Source: Nakaseomyces glabratus (Eukaryota; Ascomycota; Saccharomycetes; Saccharomycetales; Saccharomycetaceae). Taken from it: a stretch of 64,000 nt of DNA. The stretch lies in assembly GCF_010111755.1 (NCBI RefSeq), contig NC_088961.1, forward strand, positions 1,240,001 to 1,304,000, in the 5' to 3' direction. The notes beneath the pieces were generated by a model. It searched no databases and had not been told where the DNA came from. It saw only the letters and a list, made by a program, of their open reading frames with translations. This document shows, piece after piece, positions 20,177 through 31,098 of this stretch. Numbering within the stretch: position 1 is the stretch's first letter; each line of letters opens with the position of its first letter. The position numbers were made by a program, and so were the translations under genes.

Positions 20177-22183
20177 ATGGATTCTGGTATGTTCGACTAC
20201 TATGGATAGACAAGACTATAACTCCTATAATATAGGGCGTGTGGTCGCTGATAAACAATTTCTTCTACACACAACAAGGAGTTACCCAGTGTTGACTAGA
20301 GTATGGCCATAATCTAGTCAAATACTCTAGAGATGACTCTCGCTATTTCATTCAATTGCATTAATACTAACAATTTCTATTTTAAAATTTTAAACTACTT
20401 TCTACTGCATTGAACTTCATTTTGGTTTTTTCTACGGTTTTTCTTTTGATCTCCTTTTCTTATCTGTCCCTGCGTGTGTGAATAACCGCTGCGATACTCA
20501 ATTGCTTTCATAACCATTTTCACAGGATCAATTGCTGAGACTATCCTCTCACCTCTCTATCGTTTCCCCCTTTGCCACATTAGCCTATGGCACGTACATT
20601 TTTTTTTCACCCTGTGCGAAGCGACAATTTTTTTTTTGGGAAAATCATGATAGGCGCGTGCGTGGGTTTCTAAGGGTGACGGCGATTATGAGTTAGGAGT
20701 GGTGGGCATTGGGATCATACATATAATGTAAAAGTGGCAACGGTTGATGAACAGGCACAACTACCTGCACAGATGCTACTATGGCCTAGGGCTTTGCGTT
20801 TCTCTACTTATTGAGATGCTTTTGTTTTAGGTGAGAAATCGAAAGCCATGGCTACAAAATAGGATCTACCTCTACAACATATGTAGTCCACTTCCATCAG
20901 TTATTGCCCGGTAATGGTGTTCACACATTGCAATTAGGTAAATGAAAGTCTTCCCCCAGCAGAAGGTAAGATCAACATTAGGAGAAGACCAAAGTAAAGA
21001 AGACCAAATGATTATAGTTCAGGGATAAAGAAGTGGTTTTTTTTTAAAAACCAGTATATGTACAGAAGTTGCTGCTTTAGTTATTGACAACGGTTCCGGT
21101 ATGTGTAAGGCCGGTTTCGCCGGTGACGATGCTCCAAGAGCCGTCTTCCCTTCCATCGTCGGTAGACCAAGACACCAAGGTATCATGGTCGGTATGGGTC
21201 AAAAGGACTCTTACGTCGGTGACGAAGCTCAATCCAAGAGAGGTATTTTGACTTTGCGTTACCCAATCGAACACGGTATCGTTACCAACTGGGATGACAT
21301 GGAAAAGATCTGGCATCACACTTTCTACAACGAATTGAGAGTCGCCCCAGAAGAACACCCAGTCTTGTTGACCGAGGCTCCAATGAACCCAAAGTCTAAC
21401 AGAGAAAAGATGACTCAAATCATGTTCGAAACCTTCAACGTTCCAGCCTTCTACGTTTCCATTCAAGCTGTCTTGTCTCTATACTCCAGTGGTAGAACCA
21501 CCGGTATTGTTTTGGACTCTGGTGACGGTGTTACCCACGTTGTTCCAATTTACGCCGGTTTCTCTTTGCCACACGCTATTTTGAGAATCGACCTTGCTGG
21601 TAGAGACTTGACTGACTACTTGATGAAGATCTTGAGTGAACGTGGTTACTCTTTCTCCACCACTGCTGAAAGAGAAATTGTTCGTGACATCAAGGAAAAG
21701 CTATGTTACGTCGCTTTGGACTTCGAACAAGAAATGCAAACCGCTGCTCAATCTTCCTCCATTGAAAAGTCCTACGAATTGCCAGATGGTCAAGTCATCA
21801 CCATCGGTAACGAAAGATTCAGAGCTCCAGAAGCTTTGTTCCACCCATCTGTTCTAGGTCTAGAATCTGCTGGTATTGACCAAACTACTTACAACTCCAT
21901 CATGAAGTGTGATGTTGATGTTCGTAAGGAATTGTACGGTAACATCGTCATGTCCGGTGGTACCACCATGTTCCCAGGTATTGCTGAAAGAATGCAAAAG
22001 GAAATTACCGCTTTGGCTCCATCTTCTATGAAGGTCAAGATCATTGCTCCACCAGAGAGAAAGTACTCTGTCTGGATCGGTGGTTCTATTCTAGCTTCTT
22101 TGACCACTTTCCAACAAATGTGGATCTCCAAGCAAGAATACGACGAAAGTGGTCCATCCATTGTTCACCACAAGTGTTTCTAA
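20177..22183 (+). CDS. ACT1: Actin, two exons
   Basis: Exon 1 is the ten bases 20177-20186 (ATGGATTCTG) and exon 2 is 21066-22183. Joined, they give 375 residues beginning [15 protein letters not shown] and ending HHKCF, the exact length of yeast actin. Nucleotide-binding and structural motifs are intact ([41 protein letters not shown]). Splitting the fourth codon after its first base is the same intron position as in S. cerevisiae. Codon use is strongly biased to the optimal set, as in RPL10 and SEC53. It is tandem with YPT1 and convergent with the transporter gene that follows. Confidence 0.99.
20187..21065 (+). other. ACT1: ACT1 intron, 879 nt
   Basis: The 5' splice site GTATGT is at 20187. 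The only consensus branch site, TACTAAC, is at 20365-20371. From there to 20523 no AG occurs, and the first one is a good CACAG ending at 20525. Using that site would yield a frame that stops after about 44 codons. The site needed for actin is the TACAG ending at 21065, roughly 700 nt from the branch site, and I found no consensus branch site nearer to it. The intron is much longer than the S. cerevisiae ACT1 intron (about 0.3 kb). Confidence 0.9.
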
Positions 22184-22723
22184 GCTGCTTAGAACTACGG
22201 AATGCGGGTTCGATCATAAGGGAAACAGTATTGGATTTGAAAGAATTATCAGGAAGTTGTGCAATGTTACTTCGAAGGAACATGTTTCTAATATTATAGC
22301 CTTTGATAATTTTGTATTAACTTCAATGATTTTAATAAAAAATTCTATTGTTTTCTTTTCCTTTCAGTAGAGTATAAATCTAGCCTCTTGGTGTATTTTT
22401 ATATTCTATTAATTAATAGCCTTTTATGTTTTATTTTATTACTTTTCTTTATATTAATTATTACATTTGTTTATTAAACGAATGTGCTAATAATCTAATA
22501 GATAAAAAAATTATGACTTTTGAATTTATTAAATGAATTAAAGAAAAATGGGTTGTAAAATTTTGTAAATAGTGTCGTATTTATGTTTTTGAAGTAGAGC
22601 GTGTAAATACATAAACCTTGAACAACAAAATGCTTTTGATCTTATATAATAATTACTGTGTTTATTTGATGTGATATACTAAATATTGTTTATAGCTTAT
22701 AAGGTCTTACAAGGTATTATAAA
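22184..22723. terminator. Convergent 3' region of ACT1 and the transporter gene
   Basis: This AT-rich gap of 540 bp lies between two convergent stops. It holds TTTTATGTTTTATTTT-type and TAATTATTA-rich tracts suitable for 3' end formation from both sides. A GGGTTCGATC at 22206-22215 resembles a tRNA T-loop, but nothing upstream can form a tRNA. Confidence 0.45.
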
Positions 22724-24178
22724 CTATGAAACTGTTGTTTTGATGTCTTCTATACTATAGTCCTCATTATGGCAGTTTTTAATGGAATTGCGGTCCTTTT
22801 CTATCATAGTTTCTGGGAACAATAGCAGAACTGAAAAAGCCAGCAATAGAGTTATTGACCCAAATAATAAATATACACCCCATTTTAAATATTGCATCAG
22901 TAATGGTCCGGTCATAGTAATACAAAAATTCATCAGCCAGCCTATAGCCATGCATATCGGCAAACCTTTTGCCCTGGCACTGACAGGCAACAACTCACAA
23001 GTGTAAATCCAAGGAACGCAGGCAATGCTCAAGGCATATATACCTACAAAAAGAAAGCATAAGCATAAAATAAACAGCCCTGGAACTTTTGGCACTATCC
23101 ATATTAGTGATTTATTTCCCTTAATAGGCTCTATCTCATGTCCTGTTGTTGACATTAATATTGCGATTGCAATCATTATTGTTGATAATAGCGCAGAACC
23201 TATAACAGTCATGAGTTTTCTTGGTACTACATCTAAATATAATAACGGAAAGCAGCTCAGTACTGCATTAATGAAATAAGGTACTGCAGACACCAAGAGT
23301 TTTGTTTCCTCTTTCAATCCTGCCATCTCACAGATATAGGTGATGTAATACAGAATAACATTAATGCCAGTAAATTGTACCAATACTTGCAATATTGTTC
23401 CCATTAATAATCTGTTTCTCGTTTTTAGCTTCAGAATCTCTCTGATACATAATATACGGCTTGTGCACTCGAATTCGAATATATCATCAATATTATCTGA
23501 GATATCAGCGGGATCATTCTCACTGTCTGAGTCATGCTTGACTTTCATGACATCGACTTTTTGAGATATTTGGGGGATTGTATTTCTTAGGAGGTAAACA
23601 GGTGATTCTGGGATCCAAAATGTTGCAATTATTACTGCTACTGCTGGAATGAATTCTAATCCCCAAGCAAGTCTGAATGCATAATGGCTCTTAAATGTAT
23701 TTAATCCAACACAATAATAATGCATAGAAAATATTGAAAAAGTGTATCCCACTTGGACAAATGCCAATGTTCTCCCTCTAATATTACTAGGAAACACCTC
23801 GTTTATATAGTTAGTAATGTGAATGGAAAGCATTCCAATTGTTATACCTTTCAAAAACCTAGCAACTGCGATCATCCAAATTTCAAGCACAAAAATTCCA
23901 ATAAAGCAACCAATTAGCCAAATAATAGTAGAAAGTCTAAATGAATATAATCTTGCGCAATTTTTTGCAAGACTAACATAAAATATACTTCCTATTAGGC
24001 CACCCAATGGGTTTGCGCCCATTAAGAGTCCTTGTTCAATTGGTGTCGGCGTCCCAAAATAGGACAAAAATTCATCTCCATTCAAAAAAACACCCAGAGA
24101 ACTGAGGTCCATCCCCATTAAATAACCAACTAAAAACACAAATGCAGTGAGTTTAGGTATGCTATCGACTTTATGCAT
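22724..24178 (-). CDS. Sugar-porter-family MFS transporter, YFL040W-like
   Basis: The 484-residue membrane protein has about twelve hydrophobic segments and the sugar-porter signatures RFLKGITIGML...INEVFPSNIRG and WIPESPVYLL (near residue 190). Position next to ACT1 and FET5 matches the uncharacterised S. cerevisiae transporter YFL040W. The family usually moves hexoses or related small molecules by proton symport or facilitated diffusion; the substrate here is not predictable. A charged acidic loop (residues about 210-235, DSENDPADISDNIDDIFE) sits where the central cytoplasmic loop is expected. Codon use is that of a weakly expressed gene. Confidence 0.88.
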   Translation of the reverse strand: MHKVDSIPKLTAFVFLVGYLMGMDLSSLGVFLNGDEFLSYFGTPTPIEQGLLMGANPLGGLIGSIFYVSLAKNCARLYSFRLSTIIWLIGCFIGIFVLEIWMIAVARFLKGITIGMLSIHITNYINEVFPSNIRGRTLAFVQVGYTFSIFSMHYYCVGLNTFKSHYAFRLAWGLEFIPAVAVIIATFWIPESPVYLLRNTIPQISQKVDVMKVKHDSDSENDPADISDNIDDIFEFECTSRILCIREILKLKTRNRLLMGTILQVLVQFTGINVILYYITYICEMAGLKEETKLLVSAVPYFINAVLSCFPLLYLDVVPRKLMTVIGSALLSTIMIAIAILMSTTGHEIEPIKGNKSLIWIVPKVPGLFILCLCFLFVGIYALSIACVPWIYTCELLPVSARAKGLPICMAIGWLMNFCITMTGPLLMQYLKWGVYLLFGSITLLLAFSVLLLFPETMIEKDRNSIKNCHNEDYSIEDIKTTVS

Positions 24179-24466
24179 TCTTGTGAGATCTATGATTTTT
24201 TAATTTCTTAAACTCACAAATTAAGTCAGAATAAATGATAAACTAAATATTCATCAAACATCAACTCTATAAAAATCATGTCCCAAGTGCGTGTTTTATT
24301 CTATTGTTATAGTAATCATTCATTTTATGACTGTCAAATTTTGGACACAAAAATTATCTGACTATTAAAAAAGTAACCTATTCGGAATATGCAGTTAATA
24401 TTATGAAATTATATATGCAAGATATAGAAAAATTTCTAATCGTAAAATTATATACAGTCCTTGTCA

Positions 24467-26350
24467 TCAATGTTCTTCTAGACTGTATGAGATGCCATTA
24501 GAATCCAAAACACTTTTCAATGAATCAAATACAGCCTTATCATCTGGAATAACTTCAGAAAATCCATAATTAGAAATGCTGTATAAACCCCACAGCCCAA
24601 CTAGAGTGCAAATGATAAAGGCAAAATACCCTTTAGCAGTGAAGCCATCGGGCAATGGCTTTGGCTGTCTTGGCAATCCACTCATGTCCAACCAATCTTC
24701 ACTTTTTCCTGCAGCATTTCCAACATTTACCATGCCCGCAGCAGAACACACATCTTTATAATTTTGACTTAGTGTTTCACGTTCTTGTAAGATTAAAGGT
24801 GATTCAACAAACACAGCAGCTAGACCCTGTTCTAAATGCCAGTCTACATGACAGTGGAAGATCCATACACCGGGATTGTCAGCCCTAAAACGTAGAACTG
24901 CATGTCCATTAGGCTCCAATACAAGTGTATCCCTCATGATAGGATGTTTAGGAAAATCCATAAGAGGTGCCGACTCATTGTACCTGACAGTTTTTTGGTC
25001 TTGCTCACTTTCATCAAAGGTCTCATCAAGATGGAAACCGGGAGATTTTTGAACTATTTGGAAGTTATGACCATGAATATGGAATGGATGTTTACCAGTG
25101 TCATAGTTATTTAACACAATTTCAACTATTTCATTTTGTTCTAGCACAACAACATTTATATTGTCACCATAGATTCTGGGATCAGTCGCCAATTTTCCGG
25201 ATGTCAGTGCTGTAGTTAATGTGGGGATTTTTGGAGAAACATAAGTAATGTTATTGAAGAATGCATACTTGACACCATCTCCTAGATTTTTCATCCTTAC
25301 ATCAAAAGTGATTTGTTTGTCATAAGACTCGAAAATATCAATATCTTCATAAGGCTCTAAATAAAATTCATTTGTTGCCTGTTCCAAGCTATCAAAAAAA
25401 TACTCTTTGGCATCAGGCTTTGATTTGTCGTAAATAAGCTGATTTGTGACATTCAGTTGGAGATCAGGATCTATAACATCTAGCATTGTCTCATCCAAAA
25501 GTTGCATAAAAGCATAATTTCTCTTTGGGTTTTGTGTTTTTGCTTTTATCAGAACGCTCATTCTTTGGCCTGTGGCAATATATAGCATACTGGTGACATT
25601 CTTTTTGGTGTACACACCATCTACCTCTACTATAGTCATTTCATGATCCTCTATTGACAAGTATTGTGAAACAAACAGCCCCATATTGATAATTCTTAAC
25701 AAATAGGTTTTGCCTGGTTCAAAATATAGCCTTCCACTGGCAGAGTTATTGAACAACAGCATCTGAGGAATAGGTTCCGCACCTGTAGGATTATAGCGAG
25801 ATAGAAACGTGTCCTTTATCTCATAATAAGGCTTGTAATAAAGATCAGCGACAGATAGAGTCATTTCTTCGTCAAATTCATATGGGAAGTCGTCATCATG
25901 TATCACAAACGCTGCTCTAAAGCCATCACCATATTGAGAACCCTCATGAGCATGATACCAATAAGTACCTACCTGGTCAGCCACTGTGAAGTTATATAAG
26001 TAGGTTTGACCAGAGACTATTGGACACTGTGTGACCATAGAGGGTCCATCTCTTTGGATCTCGTTACCGTAACTTGTGTTGTGGGATAACCCATGGAAAT
26101 GCAATGAAGTCTGCATGCCATCCTTGAAGCCATTAGTGAGGTATAACTCAACTCTATCGCCTTTCATTACGTGAATATCGGGCATTGGCCACTGCCCATT
26201 AAACCCAATCATTTTTTTGTGTGCACCGTTATCGAGCTTCACATCGACCCAGTCCACGGTAAAATGAAATGTATGGGTCTTGGCAGATGCCAAGCATCCA
26301 AATAACCAGAACAAGAGTGCTGAAAAAAGCATACTATCTCGATTCCTCAT
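24467..26350 (-). CDS. FET5: Multicopper ferroxidase of the Fet3/Fet5 family
   Basis: The 627-residue protein has a signal peptide (about 1-23), three cupredoxin-type domains and one C-terminal transmembrane segment (about 575-593) with a short cytoplasmic tail. All copper-ligand motifs are present: HFHGLSH at 84-90, WYHAH at 131-135, HPFHIHGH at 421-428 and FHCHVDWHL at 498-506. The Glu in GAEPIPQ (about 192) corresponds to the Fe(II)-binding Glu185 of Fet3. Such enzymes oxidise Fe(II) to Fe(III) for an Ftr1/Fth1 permease; Fet5 acts at the vacuole in S. cerevisiae. The symbol is chosen by synteny with YFL041W; sequence alone would also allow Fet3. Multiple N-glycosylation sites are visible. 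Confidence 0.92.
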   Translation of the reverse strand: MRNRDSMLFSALLFWLFGCLASAKTHTFHFTVDWVDVKLDNGAHKKMIGFNGQWPMPDIHVMKGDRVELYLTNGFKDGMQTSLHFHGLSHNTSYGNEIQRDGPSMVTQCPIVSGQTYLYNFTVADQVGTYWYHAHEGSQYGDGFRAAFVIHDDDFPYEFDEEMTLSVADLYYKPYYEIKDTFLSRYNPTGAEPIPQMLLFNNSASGRLYFEPGKTYLLRIINMGLFVSQYLSIEDHEMTIVEVDGVYTKKNVTSMLYIATGQRMSVLIKAKTQNPKRNYAFMQLLDETMLDVIDPDLQLNVTNQLIYDKSKPDAKEYFFDSLEQATNEFYLEPYEDIDIFESYDKQITFDVRMKNLGDGVKYAFFNNITYVSPKIPTLTTALTSGKLATDPRIYGDNINVVVLEQNEIVEIVLNNYDTGKHPFHIHGHNFQIVQKSPGFHLDETFDESEQDQKTVRYNESAPLMDFPKHPIMRDTLVLEPNGHAVLRFRADNPGVWIFHCHVDWHLEQGLAAVFVESPLILQERETLSQNYKDVCSAAGMVNVGNAAGKSEDWLDMSGLPRQPKPLPDGFTAKGYFAFIICTLVGLWGLYSISNYGFSEVIPDDKAVFDSLKSVLDSNGISYSLEEH

Positions 26351-27588
26351 TCAAATAAGGCAACAGGAATATTTTTCAGCGTAGTCGACTTTTTGACAGG
26401 AATATGTTCTAAAGAAACCTGATATTTTCTAAAGTAGTCTCGATATAAATATTGGATTCTCAGTATCACGACAATCTGTGATTTATTTAGTGCACCAAAA
26501 TTGAGAGCAATATTATTAAATAATTCTTTGAGTTTTAATGTATGATTTAAAAATAAAAATGAATACAGTTAGATTCACACAAAGAGAAAAATTGGGTGCT
26601 ATAGTCAATTTTGCTGGCAGGGTTTATGGGGCACCCCAGAGTAATACGAGAGGCGAATTCACCAGAGACTAAGATGATCATCAGTTAAGGCACAAAAGAT
26701 GCAGTGAATCTCAATAATTCCCGGAAGTTAAGTTTATTTTGGCAGGAAATAAAGAACAAGAAATGTCAAAAGTGATGGGATAAGTATACGTAGCCAGTGA
26801 CTGGAAGGTAATTCTGGGGATTATACCAACGTTCATCACCCCCAAAACAGGTATTATGTGGTAAATAGAAGCAATATGGGCTATAAATGAGGTTAATGAA
26901 TAAACTGTAGTGTTTGGAAGTGCGGTCTTGTAAAGCAGGTGAGTCTTTTCTAAATTTTCTTTTGACAACAGTATAGTGAATACCATGGCAGCAACTTTTG
27001 TCTTTGGGGCTGCAAATTAATATCTAAGAACAATCACTACAAAATATAGCACCAAAACATAAATTCCGTGATTTGGAAGGAAAAGCCTATTGTAACTGAA
27101 GAGTTACTTTAAGGAAGCTACAATGCCTAAGTTTTTATTATATGTAAAAGGTTAACAATATAGCTTTACAGTAATTGTACAATCCATAGCGCTCAAAAGA
27201 TAAACGGTTTGAAGGCAAATTAAAGGCAAACGCAACTACGAACAGATGATCATTATCTAATTCGTACATTGATTTTTGAGTGATGATTTTAGGGGAATAG
27301 AAGCTCACTGAACCTTTTTGACACTTTTGCCAGCAATATAGATCATCGATAAACTCATAAAATATTTCAGTATCTATTATCAGAAATATGCATATTTAAA
27401 TAGTTTTTCAACTATACGTTATTGATAAGACGTCCTACATAACAGCACTTCTATTTCCTTAGGCCTACACTTTTGCTATACGAGTTGAAAAAGGGTGGCT
27501 TACGATTGATGAGATATTTTTTTTTTGATTAGAAGATACCAAGTCTAGATAATACTAGGTTTCTTTGAATAGCTTAAAGAACATTATT
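26351..27588. promoter_or_regulatory. Divergent promoter region of FET5 and the LAM gene
   Basis: This intergenic stretch of 1.24 kb includes two GCACCC cores 245-290 bp upstream of FET5. A 91-codon minus-strand frame (26711-26986) begins with ATG, but it resembles no family I know and has no distinguishing composition, so it is left uncalled. Confidence 0.5.
26594..26637. promoter_or_regulatory. Candidate Aft1/Aft2-type iron-response sites
   Basis: GGGTGC at 26594-26599 and GGCACCCC at about 26630-26637 place the Aft core GCACCC on opposite strands about 245 and 285 bp upstream of the FET5 start. GGCACCC fits the reported Aft2 preference better than the Aft1 TGCACCC form. Iron regulation is inferred from these cores and the function of FET5. 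Confidence 0.4.
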
Positions 27589-29715
27589 ATGTCAGATTCA
27601 GAGTTAAATGACTGGGAGCCTGTTGGTGGCAGTTCGGGCAATTTGTCTGCAAATAACAGTGAACCAGAAGCTATGCCGGATACTTTAGGACTTGGAATAG
27701 AAAAGGATAGTAAGATACTAGAACCACCATTTGTACCTAATCAAAGTAATAATAAAACTTCAGAACAACGCAGAACCTCTTCAATGTCAGATGATGAAGA
27801 TATGAACATGAATAAGAATTTAAAAGAGTCTAAACTACTACCCAATGAAAGAGATTTTAGTGATCAGATCGCCTCAAAAGACATACAAAGAGAAATTTTA
27901 GAGCCAATTGATACTTCCTTAGATAGCAATAATGCCAAGATTGGATCCGAATGGGATGCTATAGATAAGAATTATACCGATGATGTGATCTCCAACTCAG
28001 AAGTTAAGACTCTTGACTCTGCTACAAATGAGACTGATAATGATGCACTCAAGGAAGAAAATACATCACCTTCAATGTTTATGAATAACATGCTTCAAGC
28101 TTTTTCATTGTCTTCTGGGTCAGCAAATAAAGACAACAGTAATCAATCAAGAGGAAGTTCCAATCCTAACTCCCCAAATATCATCTCACATAGAAGAAAT
28201 CCATCACATACGAGGAAGAAATCCATAAAATCTAATTCAAATGTGCCACAATCACCATCTGTTTCTTCGCCTTTACAAAAGGTTGATCACACCAAAGAAA
28301 AAGGGGAGTTTGATTATGATCCGAATCTGTATGATAAGGATAAATATGAAGGAACACATTTTCATTACGCATCCTATGGTAGAAATGTAGATTTCCATAA
28401 CATTTTTACGTCAATCCCGAAAGAGGACAGGCTACTTGATGAATTCAACTGTACCCTTAGCCGCGAGTTTATTTACCAAGGCACACTTTACGTGTCTGAG
28501 TCATACCTCTGCTTTAACTCGAAGATCTTAGGTTGGGTATCTAAGGTATTAATCTCTTTCCGAGAAATCACTTATATAGACAAGACTTCTTCAGTAGGAA
28601 TATTCCCCAATGCCATCTCAATTGAAACCGAGCAAGGGAAAACACAATTCAACGGTTTTGTTTCCCGTGACCATGCGTTTGACTTAATTAAAGAAATATG
28701 GTCAAGAACTCTCTTAGCAAAGAATGATGAAGTAGAAGATAATCAATCTATTGATGAAAAATTAGCTGTTGTTAGTGAGAAGGAGAAGTCAATACCACCT
28801 TCATTGAACACCTCTTCAGGATCTAGTTCCTCTGTATCAATGTCAGATTATGTTCGGAAAATCGACAATATCGATGAAGTATTTTTTAAACTAAATGAAA
28901 GGGCGTCTCGAATTAGCTACTATGGACCCTACCTAATAACAAATGAAGCGAAGGCAACTAATCATGACCTAGAATACGAAACATTTCTTGCTGAGGTAAA
29001 TCTCGATGCCCCACCTGGATTAGCCTTCCAGATTATGTTCAATGATCCAAAAGCCGAATTCTTATCTGAATATTTGAGTGCTCAAAAGGCTACAGAGGTA
29101 TCTAATATCAGTAAGTTTGACCAAACTAATGATTTGGGGGAAAAAATGCGCAAGTACTCATACGTAAAACCTTTGGGGTTTCCAGTTGGTCCTAAATCAA
29201 CTATATGCTATGCTGAAGATGTGATAAAAGCCTATGAACCTCGTAATTACATAGATATGATAACAACTACAAAAACTCCCAAAGTCCCAAGTGGTGGTAA
29301 TTTCTCAACTAAGACTAGGTTTCTGTTTACCTGGCAATCAGAAAGAACCTGCAACTTGAGAATATCATACTGGATTGACTGGTCAGGAAGCAGTTGGATA
29401 AAAGGGATTATAGAATCTGGTTGCAAAACTGGACAAACTGATGCTATTGAGTTACTAATACCCTTAGCACAGAAGCATATATTCGAGAATACAGAAGTTT
29501 CAGAAATCTCTGATAATTTTGATCCTTATGCCATTGCCGAAATAGAAGAAGATAACGAATTAGAGGTTACGATTAAATTATTGACCAAGAAAATAGAAGC
29601 ACTCACTGATAAAGTCGAGTTTATAGACAAAAATCGCCATTTTGAGGGCACTATCTCGATAGGATTATCAATTCTCATTATTATCTTACTATTGGCAAAT
29701 TTGATTGTAAAATAA
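27589..29715 (+). CDS. LAM6: Lam5/Lam6-type sterol transfer protein at membrane contact sites
   Basis: The 708-residue protein starts at the ATG at 27589 (MSDSELNDWEPVG), which matches the conserved family N-terminus; no ATG lies further upstream in frame. After a disordered Ser/Asn-rich region comes a GRAM domain (about 255-370, including FNCTLSREFIYQGTLYVSES), then a VASt/StART-like sterol-binding domain (about 462-637, including PPGLAFQIMFNDP and WTGSSW-like WSGSSWIKG), and a single C-terminal transmembrane anchor (about 684-705). Such proteins move sterols between ER and vacuole or mitochondria. S. cerevisiae has two duplicates, LAM5 (YFL042C) and LAM6 (YLR072W); which one this copy represents is not clear from the sequence. 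Confidence 0.9.
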   Translation: MSDSELNDWEPVGGSSGNLSANNSEPEAMPDTLGLGIEKDSKILEPPFVPNQSNNKTSEQRRTSSMSDDEDMNMNKNLKESKLLPNERDFSDQIASKDIQREILEPIDTSLDSNNAKIGSEWDAIDKNYTDDVISNSEVKTLDSATNETDNDALKEENTSPSMFMNNMLQAFSLSSGSANKDNSNQSRGSSNPNSPNIISHRRNPSHTRKKSIKSNSNVPQSPSVSSPLQKVDHTKEKGEFDYDPNLYDKDKYEGTHFHYASYGRNVDFHNIFTSIPKEDRLLDEFNCTLSREFIYQGTLYVSESYLCFNSKILGWVSKVLISFREITYIDKTSSVGIFPNAISIETEQGKTQFNGFVSRDHAFDLIKEIWSRTLLAKNDEVEDNQSIDEKLAVVSEKEKSIPPSLNTSSGSSSSVSMSDYVRKIDNIDEVFFKLNERASRISYYGPYLITNEAKATNHDLEYETFLAEVNLDAPPGLAFQIMFNDPKAEFLSEYLSAQKATEVSNISKFDQTNDLGEKMRKYSYVKPLGFPVGPKSTICYAEDVIKAYEPRNYIDMITTTKTPKVPSGGNFSTKTRFLFTWQSERTCNLRISYWIDWSGSSWIKGIIESGCKTGQTDAIELLIPLAQKHIFENTEVSEISDNFDPYAIAEIEEDNELEVTIKLLTKKIEALTDKVEFIDKNRHFEGTISIGLSILIIILLLANLIVK

Positions 29716-30019
29716 TAATGTGACGACTTTATGACAAATGACAATTTTTTTACCCAACATAATATCAAACTATGCATGCTAATATATTGTCTGTAACACA
29801 TGCTTCATTTTCACTAGTTGTATATAATATTGAATTAAGGAAACGTAGAATCTATAGTACTCATCGTCTTTCAGGATTGCCAGTAGCGCGAGTCCGAAAC
29901 GAAAAATTAGGGAAATGCCATTGTGCTCGAAATATTTCAAGAATCAAATAAACTTCAAAAGGCACACAGTCTGTATAATTGAAGAATACGATACCACAAA
30001 CATATTACCTTAATCAAAT

Positions 30020-30952
30020 ATGAGGTTAAAAGTGGTTGGTATTACAGGTGCTGACAAAGTAATTACAATTGGAAATGATAAGTTGCTGAAGGATTTGTTG
30101 GAGGTAATTGAAGTTACGGGTGACCAATGCAAAGGTATACGGTTTGGTTATCCACCTCAAAAAGTTGATATAACAGAAGAGAATCTAGGAAGAAACTTAG
30201 AAGAACTAGGATTAAGTACAGGGGAAAAGGTTACTTTGATCAGCGATATGCCAAAAGATGTGTCATCTAGTATAAGTGGCAAAAATAATTCACCTCCGGT
30301 TGAATTGAAGGGTAATCAAGTTAGAGTTGATGAAACTAATAATGAAATTCTACAAATTCATGAAGTACCTGACGATAATTCGTGTTTATTTCATTCAATT
30401 AGCTATACAAAACATCAAAAAATTTCATTAACACAGATACTACGAGAAATATGCGCCCAGGAAATTTTGAGCGACAAAGCCAAATACAATGCCGCCATAC
30501 TGGATCAATCTAACGAAGATTACGCAAGATGGATACTACAAAAAGATGCTTGGGGTGGAGGTATAGAGATTGGTATTCTTTCTGATTATCTGAAAATCGC
30601 TATATATGTGCTTGATTTAGATACGCTAACAATAGGCAAGTTTAATGAAGAAAAATTCGATGATTTTGTCATAATTTCATTTAACGGTGTTCATTATGAT
30701 GCCGTTGAACTATTATATCGTCAAACCAATGTTAGAAAAACTGTATTTAATTTGATATCGGAACCAGAGTTATGCGGCAATGTCTTGGAAAAGACTATTG
30801 AGCTTGGCAAAAAGCTAAGATCTAGTGGTTATAAATTCAATACCCGTAAGGACAAAATCAAATGTAATGTATGCAAGGCAGAATTTGTTGGAGAACGCGA
30901 AGTTGCTAGACATGCTGAATCATCGGGACACTATGACTTTGGCCAAGTGTGA
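30020..30952 (+). CDS. OTU1: Otu1 deubiquitinase, Cdc48 partner
   Basis: The 310-residue protein has an N-terminal UBX-like domain (about 1-80, RFGYPPQ), an OTU cysteine-protease core and a C-terminal C2H2 zinc finger. The catalytic Cys is C122 in DDNSCLFHS and the catalytic His is H225 in NGVHYD. The finger ligands are C282, C285, H298 and H304 in CNVCKAEF...RHAESSGH. Otu1/YOD1 enzymes trim ubiquitin chains from substrates processed by Cdc48/p97. Length is close to the S. cerevisiae protein (301). It is tandem with the LAM gene, as in YFL042C-YFL044C, and convergent with BUD20. Confidence 0.97.
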   Translation: MRLKVVGITGADKVITIGNDKLLKDLLEVIEVTGDQCKGIRFGYPPQKVDITEENLGRNLEELGLSTGEKVTLISDMPKDVSSSISGKNNSPPVELKGNQVRVDETNNEILQIHEVPDDNSCLFHSISYTKHQKISLTQILREICAQEILSDKAKYNAAILDQSNEDYARWILQKDAWGGGIEIGILSDYLKIAIYVLDLDTLTIGKFNEEKFDDFVIISFNGVHYDAVELLYRQTNVRKTVFNLISEPELCGNVLEKTIELGKKLRSSGYKFNTRKDKIKCNVCKAEFVGEREVARHAESSGHYDFGQV

Positions 30953-31098
30953 TGAGTCTACATAATTTAGAAATAGCCCTCCTTAGCCAACCTAAGTACA
31001 CAACATATTGGTTATATGAATGCATTTCATGAAAAATAAACGTAGTAAATCCAATAGAAGTAAAAGTTATAGTATACAAGTATGCATATTAAAATCTA

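Noticed and set aside
21077..21466. Antisense frame across ACT1 exon 2
   Set aside because: It arises from the strongly biased codon use of actin, as do similar antisense frames over TUB2 and RPL10.
22206..22215. GGGTTCGATC, a tRNA T-loop-like string after ACT1
   Set aside because: The sequence upstream is actin coding and cannot form acceptor, D and anticodon arms.
26711..26986. 91-codon minus-strand frame between FET5 and the LAM gene
   Set aside because: It has an ATG but no recognisable motif, and the region serves as a divergent promoter. It would need conservation evidence.
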